From positions 62,001 to 126,000 of the forward strand of contig NZ_JAOTJC010000007.1 in the NCBI RefSeq assembly GCF_025628895.1: a DNA stretch of 64,000 nt. The letters run 5' to 3'. Position 1 is the stretch's first letter. Each line of letters starts with the position of its first letter. Below are positions 42,390 through 52,627 of this stretch, piece after piece. The stretch comes from Alteromonas salexigens. GTDB lineage: Bacteria; Pseudomonadota; Gammaproteobacteria; Enterobacterales; Alteromonadaceae. The notes beneath the pieces were generated by a model. It was not told the origin of the DNA and did not search any database. It saw only the letters and a list, made by a program, of their open reading frames with translations. A program made the translations under genes and the position numbers.

Positions 42390-44564
42390 TTAACTGAAAT
42401 CAGTGGGGTCAATATCCACCGACCACCGCACCCGGTTAGCCAGCCGGTGACTGGCAAAGTATGGCATGGCCAGGCGCAACGCATCGTGCAGGGGTTTTCG
42501 CCGGTCATGCTGGCATACCAGCATAAACCGGAATCGTCCCTGCCGCTTTTCCATCAGCGTGGGCATGGGCCCGATCAGTGTTACCGAGCCGTCCTGTTGC
42601 AACACCGTACGACAAGCCATCAGGTAATCATATGCCTGCCGACCGTCGGTGGCTTCCGCGCGAATTACAATCTGACTGGTGAACGGCGGTAAGGCGGCCA
42701 TCTGGCGCTCTGCCAGCGCCTGACGCGCAAAGTGGCCGTAGCCATTGTGTACCAGATCCTGCAGTAAGGGATGATCCGGGTTGTGGGTTTGCAACCACAT
42801 TTCCCCGGGTTTACTGGCCCGCCCGGCCCGACCTGCCAGCTGTGTTACCAGCTGAGCCAGCTTTTCCGCAGCCCGGAAGTCGGCACTGAAGAGCGCACCG
42901 TCACAATCCAGTACCACGACCAGTGTGACGTGAGGAAAATGGTGCCCTTTCGAAAGAATTTGAGTGCCAATTAATATCTGATATTCCCTGGCGTTCACTT
43001 TTTGCAGGGTATCCTGCAGCTTGTCTTTGCCGCGCACCGAATCGCTGTCTATACGCACCTGCGCCACATGGGGAAATAAGGTGGCCAGCCCGGACTCTAC
43101 CTGTTCGGTACCGACCCCGCTGGTTACCAGCTCCTGACTCCCACAGCTCTCACAGCGACCGGGGATGGGCCGGGTAGCGGCACAATGATGGCACTGCATG
43201 CGGTTAAAGCTGCGATGCACGGTAAACGGCCGCTCGCAGCGCTGACAGGTTTCCGTCGCTCCGCAATGGTGACATAACAAGGCAGGCGCGAACCCCCGGC
43301 GATTGACAAACACCAGGACCTGATTGCCCTGTTGTAAATGCTGACGCATGACCGTGAGCAAGCCTTCGGCAATGCCGTGACGCAACGGCTGATCACGAAT
43401 GTCGAGTACATGCTGGCGGGTGGACTGGGCGCCACCGGCACGCCGGGTGAGCTGCAAGTGATGATAACGGCCGGCCAGGGCATTATTGAGGGTTTCCAGC
43501 GATGGGGTCGCGGTCCCCATTACCAGCGGGATCTGCGCGTCTTTGGCACGCAGCACGGCTAAATCCCGGGCATGGTAACGCAACCCGTCCTGTTGCTTGA
43601 AAGACTCGTCATGCTCTTCATCGACTATCAGCATGCCGGGGCGCTTCAGGGGAGTAAAAATGGCCGAACGGGTCCCTATGATAATACCCAGCTCACCTTC
43701 CCGTGCCTGCTGCCACACTTTGAGCCTGGCGGTATCGGTGAGTTGTGAGTGCAGCACGCCGACGGCAATCCCGAAGCGGTTTTCGAAACGCCGGACAGTT
43801 TGTGGCGTCAGACCTATTTCCGGCACCAGGATCAGCACTTGTTTGCCATCCCGCAGTACCGGCTCGATGGCCTGCAGATACACTTCGGTTTTGCCGCTAC
43901 CGGTCACCCCTTCTAATAAAAAGCTGGCGAAGGCGTGACGCTGGCTGGATATGGCTGCAATGGCTACGGCCTGCTCTTTATCTGGTACCGGCGCACCCTG
44001 GACGTGCAGCGCGTCAACAAAATGAAATGGGCGGGGTTGCCAGGGTTGGCGGACTTCTTCTATCAGCGATTTGTCTGCCAGTGATTTTACCACTGCCGCT
44101 GAATAGGCGCTGGTAACGTCGCTGCGAGGCTGCGACTGTTCACGCAGCCAAGCCAGACAGGCCTGCTGTTTAGGCGCCCGTTGCAATTCGCTCAGTGAGC
44201 AGTTCTGCCCTTCTGTGGTAGCGGTGAGCAAGACAATATCATCCGGAGTAGCCCGCTCCCCTTTACGCAGCAGTACGGGCAATACGGTATGTAATACCTC
44301 ACCGGGCGCATGATGATAGTACTGCGACAACCAGCGGCACAATGTCAGTAGCGAGGCGTCCAGTACCGGGGTGGTATCCAGCACCGTGGACACCGCTTTG
44401 AGCTTATCGGATTCCGTAGGCGCCGCTTCTCCCATCACAATCCCCACCAACTGGCGATTGCCGAACGGCACTTTCACCCGCACACCGGCCGGTAGCACGG
44501 TATCGCAGGTGTAGGTGAAGGTTTGTCGAAGCGGAACCGGCACCGCCACATCAATAAGCGCCAT
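42390..44564 (-). CDS. priA: primosomal helicase PriA
   Basis: PriA restarts stalled replication forks and loads the primosome. The 724-residue product (E. coli 732) has an N-terminal DNA-binding domain (MALIDVAVPVPLRQTFTY), Walker A GVTGSGKTEVY, the DEEH box VDEEHDESFKQ and the eight-Cys zinc region (CHHCGATETCQRCERPF, CHHCAATRPIPGRCESCG). The ATG at 44564 is chosen by homology; longer readings lack support. It is divergent from rpmE. Confidence 0.96.
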   Translation of the reverse strand: MALIDVAVPVPLRQTFTYTCDTVLPAGVRVKVPFGNRQLVGIVMGEAAPTESDKLKAVSTVLDTTPVLDASLLTLCRWLSQYYHHAPGEVLHTVLPVLLRKGERATPDDIVLLTATTEGQNCSLSELQRAPKQQACLAWLREQSQPRSDVTSAYSAAVVKSLADKSLIEEVRQPWQPRPFHFVDALHVQGAPVPDKEQAVAIAAISSQRHAFASFLLEGVTGSGKTEVYLQAIEPVLRDGKQVLILVPEIGLTPQTVRRFENRFGIAVGVLHSQLTDTARLKVWQQAREGELGIIIGTRSAIFTPLKRPGMLIVDEEHDESFKQQDGLRYHARDLAVLRAKDAQIPLVMGTATPSLETLNNALAGRYHHLQLTRRAGGAQSTRQHVLDIRDQPLRHGIAEGLLTVMRQHLQQGNQVLVFVNRRGFAPALLCHHCGATETCQRCERPFTVHRSFNRMQCHHCAATRPIPGRCESCGSQELVTSGVGTEQVESGLATLFPHVAQVRIDSDSVRGKDKLQDTLQKVNAREYQILIGTQILSKGHHFPHVTLVVVLDCDGALFSADFRAAEKLAQLVTQLAGRAGRASKPGEMWLQTHNPDHPLLQDLVHNGYGHFARQALAERQMAALPPFTSQIVIRAEATDGRQAYDYLMACRTVLQQDGSVTLIGPMPTLMEKRQGRFRFMLVCQHDRRKPLHDALRLAMPYFASHRLANRVRWSVDIDPTDFS

Positions 44565-44850
44565 GCTATGCACAAGCTCCTTGTTCGCCAGTGAAAAATA
44601 TCCAGGGCACAGATAATTCAGGCATTGTAACTGCTGATCGACGCGCAAGAATAGTCAATCCTGCGAAGCCCTGATTTTAGTGGCTCTGATCAGGTTAATA
44701 AACACACAAACCGCTTGATCCCGGCGGCAAGTTACATTAATATGCGCCGCTCTTTACGGCAAGGCCATGCTGCCTTGCACTAATTATTAGTTGCGTATGG
44801 TGTTCAGCTTCGGGCTGGATAGCGATACGGCCTTATGACTGAGGTAACCC

Positions 44851-45063
44851 ATGAAACAAGGTATTCACCCCGATTACGCGGAAATTACTGCAAACTGCTC
44901 TTGCGGTAACACCATTAAAGTTCGTTCTACACTGGGTAAAGACGTGAACCTGGATGTTTGTTCAGCTTGTCACCCTTTCTATACTGGTAAGCAACGTAAC
45001 GTTGACACCGGTGGCCGTGTAGACCGCTTTAAGAAACGCTTCGGTGCTCTGGGCAAAAAGTAA
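44851..45063 (+). CDS. rpmE: 50S ribosomal protein L31 (zinc-binding type)
   Basis: The 70-residue L31 of the large ribosomal subunit. The Cys residues in NCSCGN and VCSACHPFY give the four-Cys zinc site, so this is the C+ form (RpmE) rather than the zinc-free paralogue RpmE2. The start has GAGGTAA as ribosome site. A strong terminator follows 17 bases after the stop, so it is a single-gene unit, divergent from priA as in many gammaproteobacteria. Confidence 0.97.
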   Translation: MKQGIHPDYAEITANCSCGNTIKVRSTLGKDVNLDVCSACHPFYTGKQRNVDTGGRVDRFKKRFGALGKK

Positions 45064-45080
45064 GTCCGGCTTCCGAATCC

Positions 45081-45105
45081 AAAAAGCGCCGCATGGCGCT
45101 TTTTT
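45081..45105 (+). terminator. rpmE terminator
   Basis: A perfect 10-bp stem (AAAAAGCGCC against GGCGCTTTTT) with loop GCAT and a seven-T run, 17 bases after the rpmE stop. Confidence 0.9.
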
Positions 45106-45368
45106 TGTGCCTGCAATTCCTGACCGAACAAAGCTTACTCCCCCATCATCCTGCGCTATGCTGACTATTTCCTGTGCACTCTGGAGGTACCGGTCAGTTG
45201 TCGTTAAATTAACTATGCACAACCTGATCAGATATGTACTGCATTAAGGGCTGTGATAAAGTTGCGCGAAAAAGCAACGACAAAAGCGTTATGCTTAGGT
45301 CAACAGCCCTTTGACAACAACATCGTCAAGTCTAACCTCAAACCCTACACTGAAGGACACTTGCAATA
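45106..45368. other. intergenic region before the malic enzyme gene
   Basis: Together with the rpmE terminator this makes about 305 bases without a gene. A TTGACA box at 45312-45317 with TAACCT 16 bases later is a possible promoter of the malic enzyme gene; the -10 is poor. Confidence 0.3.
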
Positions 45369-46610
45369 ATGTCAGATTTTAGACAACGCGCCCTCGACTA
45401 CCACGAAAAGCCCACTCCCGGGAAAATTCGCGTAGAACTGTCCAAGCCGGCCGAAGGCGTGGATGACCTGGCCCTGGCGTATAGCCCTGGCGTCGCCGAA
45501 CCTGTGCGCGAAATTGCCAACGACCCGGATGCCGCTTACCGGTATACCGCGAAAGGAAATATGGTGGCGGTTATCAGCAACGGCACTGCTATTCTGGGAC
45601 TGGGGAACCTGGGGCCGCTCGCCTCCAAGCCCGTCATGGAAGGCAAGGCACTACTGTTTAAGCGCTTTGCAGGTTTGGACGCCATCGACATCGAAGTTAA
45701 GCACCGTACCACCGAAGAGTTTATTAATACCGTCGCCAATATCGCAGATACCTTTGGTGGTATTAATCTGGAAGACATCAAGGCCCCTGAGTGTTTCGAA
45801 ATAGAGCAGGAGCTGATTAAACGCTGCCGTATTCCGGTATTCCATGACGATCAGCATGGTACTGCTATTGTCACCGCAGCCGGCATGCTCAACGCGTTGG
45901 AAATTCAGGGTAAAACCATCGAAGATGCGAAAATTGTGTGCATGGGCGCGGGTGCCGCGGCCGTTGCCTGCATGGAGCTATTAATAAAATGTGGCGCCCA
46001 GCGCGAAAAAATTTATATGCTGGACCGCAAAGGCGTGATCCACACCCGCCGCGACGACCTCACTGAGCACAAAGCCCTGTTTGCTAACAACACCGACAAG
46101 CGAACCCTGGACGATGTGATGGACGGGGCCGATATCTTCGTGGGCGTATCAGGACCCGATTTATTGCCACCGGAAACGTTACGGTTAATGGCCGACAATC
46201 CCATTGTGTTTGCCTGTTCCAACCCCGATCCGGAGATCAAACCGGAACTGGCCCATGACGTACGCAGCGACCTGATTATGGCCACCGGGCGTTCGGATTA
46301 TCCGAACCAGGTGAACAATGTATTGTGTTTCCCGTTTATCTTCCGTGGGGCACTGGATGTTCGCGCAACAGCGATAAATGATGAAATGAAGGTTGCGGCT
46401 GTGGAAGCCATTCGGGAAATTTCCAAAGAACCGGTTCCGGATGAAGTACTTAAAGCCAGCAAAAGCGAATCACTGACATTTGGTAAGCACTACATCATCC
46501 CCAAACCGATGGATCCCCGTTTGTGTAGCCGCATCGCCAAAGCTGTGGCGCAGGCAGCGCTGGACTCAGGGGTAGCGCGACTGGACACGCTCCCTGCCAG
46601 TTACAAATAA
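45369..46610 (+). CDS. maeB: malic enzyme (short form)
   Basis: A 413-residue malic enzyme that converts malate to pyruvate and CO2 with reduction of NAD(P). It has the family stretches LAYSPGVAEPV, GNMVAVISNGTAILGLGNLG and PVFHDDQHGTAIVTAAGMLN, and the nucleotide fold VCMGAGAAAVACMELL. It corresponds to the catalytic half of MaeB-type enzymes and lacks the C-terminal phosphotransacetylase-like domain (E. coli MaeB is about 759 aa), ending cleanly with a stop. Cofactor choice cannot be read with certainty. It converges with metJ. Confidence 0.93.
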   Translation: MSDFRQRALDYHEKPTPGKIRVELSKPAEGVDDLALAYSPGVAEPVREIANDPDAAYRYTAKGNMVAVISNGTAILGLGNLGPLASKPVMEGKALLFKRFAGLDAIDIEVKHRTTEEFINTVANIADTFGGINLEDIKAPECFEIEQELIKRCRIPVFHDDQHGTAIVTAAGMLNALEIQGKTIEDAKIVCMGAGAAAVACMELLIKCGAQREKIYMLDRKGVIHTRRDDLTEHKALFANNTDKRTLDDVMDGADIFVGVSGPDLLPPETLRLMADNPIVFACSNPDPEIKPELAHDVRSDLIMATGRSDYPNQVNNVLCFPFIFRGALDVRATAINDEMKVAAVEAIREISKEPVPDEVLKASKSESLTFGKHYIIPKPMDPRLCSRIAKAVAQAALDSGVARLDTLPASYK

Positions 46611-46619
46611 TACCAGCCT

Positions 46620-46646
46620 CAGGCGGGGGTAGTTATCCGCCGCCTG
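46620..46646. terminator. hairpin between malic enzyme gene and metJ
   Basis: A 7-bp stem CAGGCGG/CCGCCTG with a 13-base loop between the convergent genes. There is no T-run on either side, so this is a weak call. Confidence 0.3.
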
Positions 46647-46651
46647 CGGCC

Positions 46652-46981
46652 CTACATTTCCTGTTCTTCTTCCTGCTCTTGCGGGTCCATACCCATGGCT
46701 TCAATAATTTTCCGTGCCTCTTCGGGGATGCGATTCGGATTGTCTTTACGCAGGTCGTCATCGTTAGGCAACGGCTGCCCCGTGAAAGCGTGTAAAAAAG
46801 CTTCACACAATAACTCAGAGTTAGTGGCGTGACGTAAATTGTTAATTTGCCGACGGGTACGTTCGTCAGTTAATACCTTCAGTACATTGATAGGGATAGA
46901 AACAGTGACCTTTTTCACTTGCTCACTTTTCTTACCATGTTCTGCGTAGGGATGAATATACTTTCCGTTCCAATCTGCCAT
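46652..46981 (-). CDS. metJ: methionine repressor MetJ
   Basis: MetJ is the SAM-dependent ribbon-helix-helix repressor of methionine genes. The 109-residue product (E. coli 105) has the DNA-contacting strand [20 protein letters not shown] and [20 protein letters not shown], both nearly invariant in the family. It has an extra acidic tail (EQEEEQEM). It is divergent from metF, with met boxes between them, so it probably represses both metF and itself. Confidence 0.97.
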   Translation of the reverse strand: MADWNGKYIHPYAEHGKKSEQVKKVTVSIPINVLKVLTDERTRRQINNLRHATNSELLCEAFLHAFTGQPLPNDDDLRKDNPNRIPEEARKIIEAMGMDPQEQEEEQEM

Positions 46982-47066
46982 TAGAATTCTCAGACTACTT
47001 TTTTATGTTATGAACAGAAATTCTAAACAATGTACAGAAAAGGTCAATTGAGCAGTGTAAACCTCT

Positions 47067-48007
<941 letters not shown>

Positions 48008-48046
48008 GTCTCCGGGCAGGTACCCCGAGGTTTAGCCCAACCTAGC

Positions 48047-48082
48047 GGCAGACAACCAGTAAACTTCTCTCTATTGTCTGCC
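48047..48082 (+). terminator. possible metF terminator
   Basis: A perfect 9-bp stem GGCAGACAA/TTGTCTGCC with an 18-base loop, 39 bases after the metF stop. The following T-run (CGCTTTCC) is weak. Confidence 0.4.
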
Positions 48083-48304
48083 CGCTTTCCTCGCAGCCAG
48101 GCCAGCTTCCACTGCGCCCCAGTGATGAAATTCGCGTACCCAACCCTCCCAGTTTTGCGCATAGCCGGCCAGTCAATTACGGCTGGCGCTATCGCCCGCC
48201 AGTCAGAAAAACAGTCAGACGAAATCGGAAAACGCGTTGCTGATTAGCAACATGGGGTATACCATCAAGCTGGTATGGAACAGAAAAACTGACGGGAGTG
48301 AAGG

Positions 48305-49189
48305 GTGAGTACAAACCGACTGGTGGCAGCCTGGAAGCAGGCGCAACCGCATGTAGGCAATTTTGGGAAGATTTTTGTTGCGCGCTGCCAGCAGGACAAC
48401 ATTACCATTTCCGCCGGCCACCTGGCTTATGTCACCCTCCTGTCGCTGGTCCCGTTTATCATGGTGACCTTCACCATCATGTCGGCCTTTCCCGCGTTTG
48501 CATCAGTACGGGGCAAGCTCGAATATTTTATCTTTAATAATTTTGTACCCACTGCCAGTGACGTCGTGCACGAATATATGACGCAGTTTGTGGGCAATGC
48601 CAAGGAAATGGGCGCCATCGGTATTTTATCCCTGCTGGTAGTGGCGCTGTTGCTGATCTCCAATATCGATAAAACCCTGAACCGTATCTGGCGTACCCAG
48701 AGTGATCGACCGCTGGTTTATACCTTTGCGATTTACTGGATGGTCATCACGCTCACACCCCTGTTAATAGGCTCCAGTGTGGTGGTCAGCTCCTATCTGG
48801 TAGGCATTGCCAACTTTGCCGAAGAATATACGCCCGGCTTAGGCACGTTTTTACTGAGTATGGTACCCACCGTCGCCACCATGCTGGCGTTCGTGATCCT
48901 TTATATGGTGGTACCCAACCGCCGGGTAAACGGCTATCACGCCCTCGCCGGTGCCTTTCTGGCCACACTGGCGTTTGAAGGTACGAAGAAAGGTTTTGCC
49001 CTGTATGTCACTAACTTCCCGTCTTACGAGCTGATATACGGTGCCCTGGCCGTGGTGCCCATCTTATTTCTGTGGGTGTATTTGTCGTGGGTGGTGGTCT
49101 TGTTGGGTGCGGAATTTACCTGTTCTCTGGCAGATACGTTTGAAGACAAGCGGGCGCAGGATGCCCCGCGTAAAGTTCCTCAGGAATAG
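48305..49189 (+). CDS. YihY/virulence factor BrkB-family membrane protein
   Basis: A 294-residue inner-membrane protein of the YihY family (once misannotated as RNase BN) with about six membrane segments. The family signature is SAGHLAYVTLLSLVPFIMVT near residue 38, followed by LLISNIDKTLNRIWR and YGALAVVPILFLWVYLSWVV. The start is a GTG preceded by GGGAG. Function is unknown. It is followed by a strong hairpin and a convergent gene. Confidence 0.93.
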   Translation: MSTNRLVAAWKQAQPHVGNFGKIFVARCQQDNITISAGHLAYVTLLSLVPFIMVTFTIMSAFPAFASVRGKLEYFIFNNFVPTASDVVHEYMTQFVGNAKEMGAIGILSLLVVALLLISNIDKTLNRIWRTQSDRPLVYTFAIYWMVITLTPLLIGSSVVVSSYLVGIANFAEEYTPGLGTFLLSMVPTVATMLAFVILYMVVPNRRVNGYHALAGAFLATLAFEGTKKGFALYVTNFPSYELIYGALAVVPILFLWVYLSWVVVLLGAEFTCSLADTFEDKRAQDAPRKVPQE

Positions 49190-49206
49190 CAGCCAGGCGG
49201 GGACGT

Positions 49207-49229
49207 TGCCGACGGCGACGCCGTCGGCA
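49207..49229. terminator. hairpin between yihY and DUF2959 genes
   Basis: A perfect 9-bp stem TGCCGACGG/CCGTCGGCA with loop CGACG, 18 bases after the yihY stop and 6 bases past the end of the convergent gene. Only a broken T-rich stretch (TTTAACTTTTT) follows on the plus side. Confidence 0.5.
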
Positions 49230-49235
49230 GACAAT

Positions 49236-49886
49236 TTAACTTTTTAATGAGTCGATAAAGGCATCCGATTCAGCAATTGCCGCATTCATTTCGCGGATAA
49301 GTTGTTGAATGTCACCTTCAATTTCACTGAATTCGCCTTGTAGCGCACCAATGGCACTGGCATTGAGGTTGTGCTTCAGGTACAGCACATTATCCTGAAA
49401 CGCCCGCAGGATAGGTTCCATACGGCCTTCAGCCTTACGCATGGCCGTGATCATGGTTTCATAACGCCGCCGGGTATCCCGCAGTTTGTTTTCACTGTCG
49501 CGACGCAGCGACGCATTCTGGTATTTCTCCAGCTCATTTTCCCACTCATCAAACAGCGCTTCTGCCACACTTTCCACTTTGTCGATGCGGGCATTCACAT
49601 TTTGGGCAGCCGCTTTACTGTCTTCGAACTCATCGTTAAGCCGGTTGTAAATCTCTTCCAGTTCGCCGCCATCAAAATTAATCAGCGCACTGAACTCTTC
49701 GAGGGCCGAGCTGAATTGCTCCTGAGCATCTTCCTGTGAATCTTTGGCATTCTCAACACGGTCTACCAGAATATCCCGTTTTTCGACGCCTACCTTTTCC
49801 CAGGCAGCGTAATAAGCTGACTGACAGCCACTGAGACTCACCGCTGACACAGACAGCAAGCAAAATAGAAGGGGGGTAAATTTCAT
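49236..49886 (-). CDS. DUF2959-family lipoprotein
   Basis: A 216-residue lipoprotein candidate with a lipobox LSGC at residues 18-21. The start CQSAYYAAWEKVGVEKRDIL of the mature part is the DUF2959 hallmark. The rest is almost entirely helical and acidic, with coiled-coil character (EFSALINFDGGELEEIYNRL and so on). Function is unknown. It is downstream of a small membrane protein whose stop overlaps its ATG by 4 bases, so the two are coupled. Confidence 0.85.
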   Translation of the reverse strand: MKFTPLLFCLLSVSAVSLSGCQSAYYAAWEKVGVEKRDILVDRVENAKDSQEDAQEQFSSALEEFSALINFDGGELEEIYNRLNDEFEDSKAAAQNVNARIDKVESVAEALFDEWENELEKYQNASLRRDSENKLRDTRRRYETMITAMRKAEGRMEPILRAFQDNVLYLKHNLNASAIGALQGEFSEIEGDIQQLIREMNAAIAESDAFIDSLKS

Positions 49887-50125
49887 AACGATTCCCTGCC
49901 GCGAAAACGTGCGGCACTAATAATTGACCAGATGTGAAGAATTACGCCTAATGGCCAGAAAACGATCGCCAGCACCACGGTAGCGGCCAGCGCATAACTG
50001 ACACCCACCGTAACAAAGAAGAACAACGCACCTAGAATACGCCCCTGTACGAGGTGCCCTAAGCCCGGGATAAAAAAGTTACAGATTGCAGCAATAACGT
50101 TGCCACCGGATCCCTGTCCAGACAT
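49883..50125 (-). CDS. small membrane protein (TM2-like)
   Basis: An 80-residue protein with two hydrophobic segments (AICNFFIPGLGHLVQGRILG region, then VSYALAATVVLAIVFWPLGV). The IPGLGHLVQGR turn resembles TM2-type and related small membrane proteins. Its stop overlaps the ATG of the DUF2959 lipoprotein gene (ATGA), suggesting that the pair works together in the envelope. Function is unknown. Confidence 0.75.
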   Translation of the reverse strand: MSGQGSGGNVIAAICNFFIPGLGHLVQGRILGALFFFVTVGVSYALAATVVLAIVFWPLGVILHIWSIISAARFRGRESL

Positions 50126-50211
50126 ATTAACTTCCTCGCATTTAGACTCAGAATATGATTCATTATGTAAACTAAACTAAAAAACTCAGTCACACAACGT
50201 ACTGAAATAAA

Positions 50212-51189
50212 ATGAAACGACTTTATCCTGACATTGGATGTTCTGATGATGGTTACCTGGAAACCGGTGATGGTCATACACTGTATTATGAGGTAAGCGG
50301 CAACCCGGACGGCATCCCGGTATTGTATCTGCACGGTGGTCCGGGGGCCGGACTGTCACCAAACTACAAACGTTTTTTTGATGCTAACCGCTACCGGATT
50401 ATTGGCTTCGAACAGCGCGGCTGTGGTCGTTCAAAACCCTTTGGTAACCTTGAAAACAATACTACCGCCCATAGCCTGGCCGACATACAGCGGCTGCGAC
50501 GGCACCTGAATATCGACCAATGGGTGGTATTCGGCGGCTCCTGGGGGGCGACGCTGGCGTTGTTAGCGGCGATAGACCAGCCGGAGACTGTGCAGGCGCT
50601 TATCCTGCGCGGCGTGTTTCTGGGTCGTCAGCAGGACCGGGACTGGTTTCTTTGCCCTGACGGGGGCGGCGCGCAATTTTTCCCGGAGTATTACGAACAG
50701 TTTGTCAGCCGGGTGCCTCCTCCCGTCACCACGGAAGCCATCTGTGCGCACTATCAGCAGGAGTTTGCAGGCAACAGTGATGTCAGCCGGCTCGCCGCCC
50801 TGAAACGCTGGTATGTATGGGAAGAACGGTTGTCGCGGGTAAATTTACCACCGGGCACCGGCGATATTACCGCCCACTACCCGATCCCGCTGATGACCAG
50901 TCTGGCAAAACTCGAATGCCACTACCTCGCTAACCACTGTTTTATTGCCGAAAATTTCATTCTTGATAACCTGCACCGCATCGCCCATATTCCGGGCACC
51001 ATCGTCCACGGGCGTTACGATATGATCTGTAAATCTGATGCAGCCTATCAGCTGCACAAATCATGGGAATGCAGCGACCTGCTGATTGTCCCCGAAGCGG
51101 GACACAGCACGTCCGAACCGGGTATTGCCTATGCGTTGTGCCGCGCCACCCGGGACATGTCACGATTTATACGGGAACAGAAGAAATGA
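50212..51189 (+). CDS. pip: proline iminopeptidase
   Basis: An alpha/beta-hydrolase of the S33 family that removes N-terminal proline from peptides. The 325-residue product has the oxyanion region LHGGPGAG, the nucleophile motif GGSWGATLAL and, near the C-terminus, HGRYDMICK (Asp) and EAGHST (His). The family FEQRGCGRS stretch is present. Its stop overlaps the ATG of dtd (ATGA), so the two are translated together. Confidence 0.94.
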   Translation: MKRLYPDIGCSDDGYLETGDGHTLYYEVSGNPDGIPVLYLHGGPGAGLSPNYKRFFDANRYRIIGFEQRGCGRSKPFGNLENNTTAHSLADIQRLRRHLNIDQWVVFGGSWGATLALLAAIDQPETVQALILRGVFLGRQQDRDWFLCPDGGGAQFFPEYYEQFVSRVPPPVTTEAICAHYQQEFAGNSDVSRLAALKRWYVWEERLSRVNLPPGTGDITAHYPIPLMTSLAKLECHYLANHCFIAENFILDNLHRIAHIPGTIVHGRYDMICKSDAAYQLHKSWECSDLLIVPEAGHSTSEPGIAYALCRATRDMSRFIREQKK

Positions 51190-51623
51190 TTGGATTGGTA
51201 CAGCGGGTATCGCAGGCAGCCGTGGCTGTTGAAGGTGAACAAATTGCGCACATCGGTAAGGGCATGCTGGTATTGCTGGGTGTGGAGCGGGAAGATGGCC
51301 AGCCGCAGATTGACAAACTGGCGAAGAAAATCAGCCAATACCGTATGTTCAGTGATGACGCTGGCAAGATGAACCTGAATGTTCAGCAGATAGAAGGCAA
51401 GGTGCTGGTAGTCTCCCAGTTTACGCTGGTGGCTGACACCCAAAAAGGCAACCGTCCCGGCTTTTCCCGGGGCGCCACCCCCGCCCATGGTGAGCAATGT
51501 TATTACGATTTTATTGCAGCGCTTAAAAACCTGGGGGTGCCGGTGGAAACCGGCAGGTTTGGCGCGGATATGCAGGTTTCGCTGGTCAATGATGGCCCGG
51601 TGACCTTTCAGTTCCAGATCTAA
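51186..51623 (+). CDS. dtd: D-aminoacyl-tRNA deacylase
   Basis: Dtd hydrolyses D-aminoacyl-tRNA and glycyl-tRNA(Ala), protecting translation. The 145-residue product (E. coli 145) starts MIGLVQRVSQAAVAVEGE and holds both active-site motifs: SQFTLVADTQKGNRPGFSRG and the C-terminal NDGPVTFQFQI with the Gly-cisPro pair. The ATG overlaps the pip stop by 4 bases; longer readings from 51063 overlap pip and are not credible. Confidence 0.97.
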   Translation: MIGLVQRVSQAAVAVEGEQIAHIGKGMLVLLGVEREDGQPQIDKLAKKISQYRMFSDDAGKMNLNVQQIEGKVLVVSQFTLVADTQKGNRPGFSRGATPAHGEQCYYDFIAALKNLGVPVETGRFGADMQVSLVNDGPVTFQFQI

Positions 51624-51712
51624 CTCACCGCAGTCATTCAAGAATTTCCCTTGTGGGGCGACGCGCCTTGCGTTTAAATGGAGATTGATTCACTAACACA
51701 GAGCGCCTTGTT

Positions 51713-52627
51713 GTGTTCAAAGTTGTTACCCCAAAAACCGAGCAGGAATTCGACGCCTATTTCCACTTTCGCTGGGAGTATCTGCGTCAGCCATGGAATT
51801 TCCCGCCTGGTTCAGAAAAAGATGAATATGAGCAGGTGGCTGAGCATCGCATGATTGTCGATGGTCAAAACCAGGTGGTGGCCTGTGGCCGGGTGCACAT
51901 GAATACCGCCGAAGAAGCACAGATTCGCCATATCGCCGTGCACGCTGATCACCAGCGTAAAGGCCTCGGTCAGATGATGCTAGATGCGCTGGAAAACGTG
52001 GCCCGTGAACAGGGTGCAATCCGGGCGGTAACCAACAGCCGCGAAGGGTCTATTCCATTTTTCACCGGCTGCGGGTTTGTGGTAGAACGGGAAGCGCCCA
52101 ACGAACTGGGTCTGCTGAAGCGTCAGCAGATGGTAAAGAAGCTGGCCATAACGGACGCCCTGGTACTACACCCCAAGTGGTGTCAGCAGCTGCAGCAGAC
52201 CTGGTCCGATACTATCCCCATCACCGAACATATGGGAATAAAACTGCATCAGTACACTGGCCGGACGCTGGAAACCCGGGCCTCACTGAATAAAAACATT
52301 AATGTGCACGGCACCATGTTTGCGGGCAGTATTTTTTCACTGGCTACCCTCACCGGATGGGGGATGTTATATCTGCAACTGAAAGAGCGGCAACTCGACG
52401 GTGACATTGTGCTGGGCGATGGTGACATCCACTACCACAAACCCATCACCATGAAACCGCGCGCGGTGTGCAACATTGAAAGCTTATCCGGCAAGTATGC
52501 CCTGCTGGAAAAGCGCAAGAAATCCCGCTTTACTATCCACGTTGAAATTCTCGATGACGACAAGCCCGTGGCGGAGTTTAAAGGCGTGTATTACGTACTG
52601 CCACCCACCGCTAAGGAACCCACATGA
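51713..52627 (+). CDS. YiiD-like GNAT acetyltransferase / hotdog thioesterase fusion
   Basis: A 304-residue two-domain protein. Residues 1-140 form a GNAT domain with the acetyl-CoA motif [18 protein letters not shown]. Residues of about 160-304 form a hotdog-fold thioesterase-like domain ([20 protein letters not shown]). The same fusion is found in E. coli YiiD, which has been linked to fatty-acid initiation; the activity here is inferred. The start is a GTG with a poor ribosome site. Its stop overlaps the purT ATG by 4 bases. Confidence 0.9.
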   Translation: MFKVVTPKTEQEFDAYFHFRWEYLRQPWNFPPGSEKDEYEQVAEHRMIVDGQNQVVACGRVHMNTAEEAQIRHIAVHADHQRKGLGQMMLDALENVAREQGAIRAVTNSREGSIPFFTGCGFVVEREAPNELGLLKRQQMVKKLAITDALVLHPKWCQQLQQTWSDTIPITEHMGIKLHQYTGRTLETRASLNKNINVHGTMFAGSIFSLATLTGWGMLYLQLKERQLDGDIVLGDGDIHYHKPITMKPRAVCNIESLSGKYALLEKRKKSRFTIHVEILDDDKPVAEFKGVYYVLPPTAKEPT

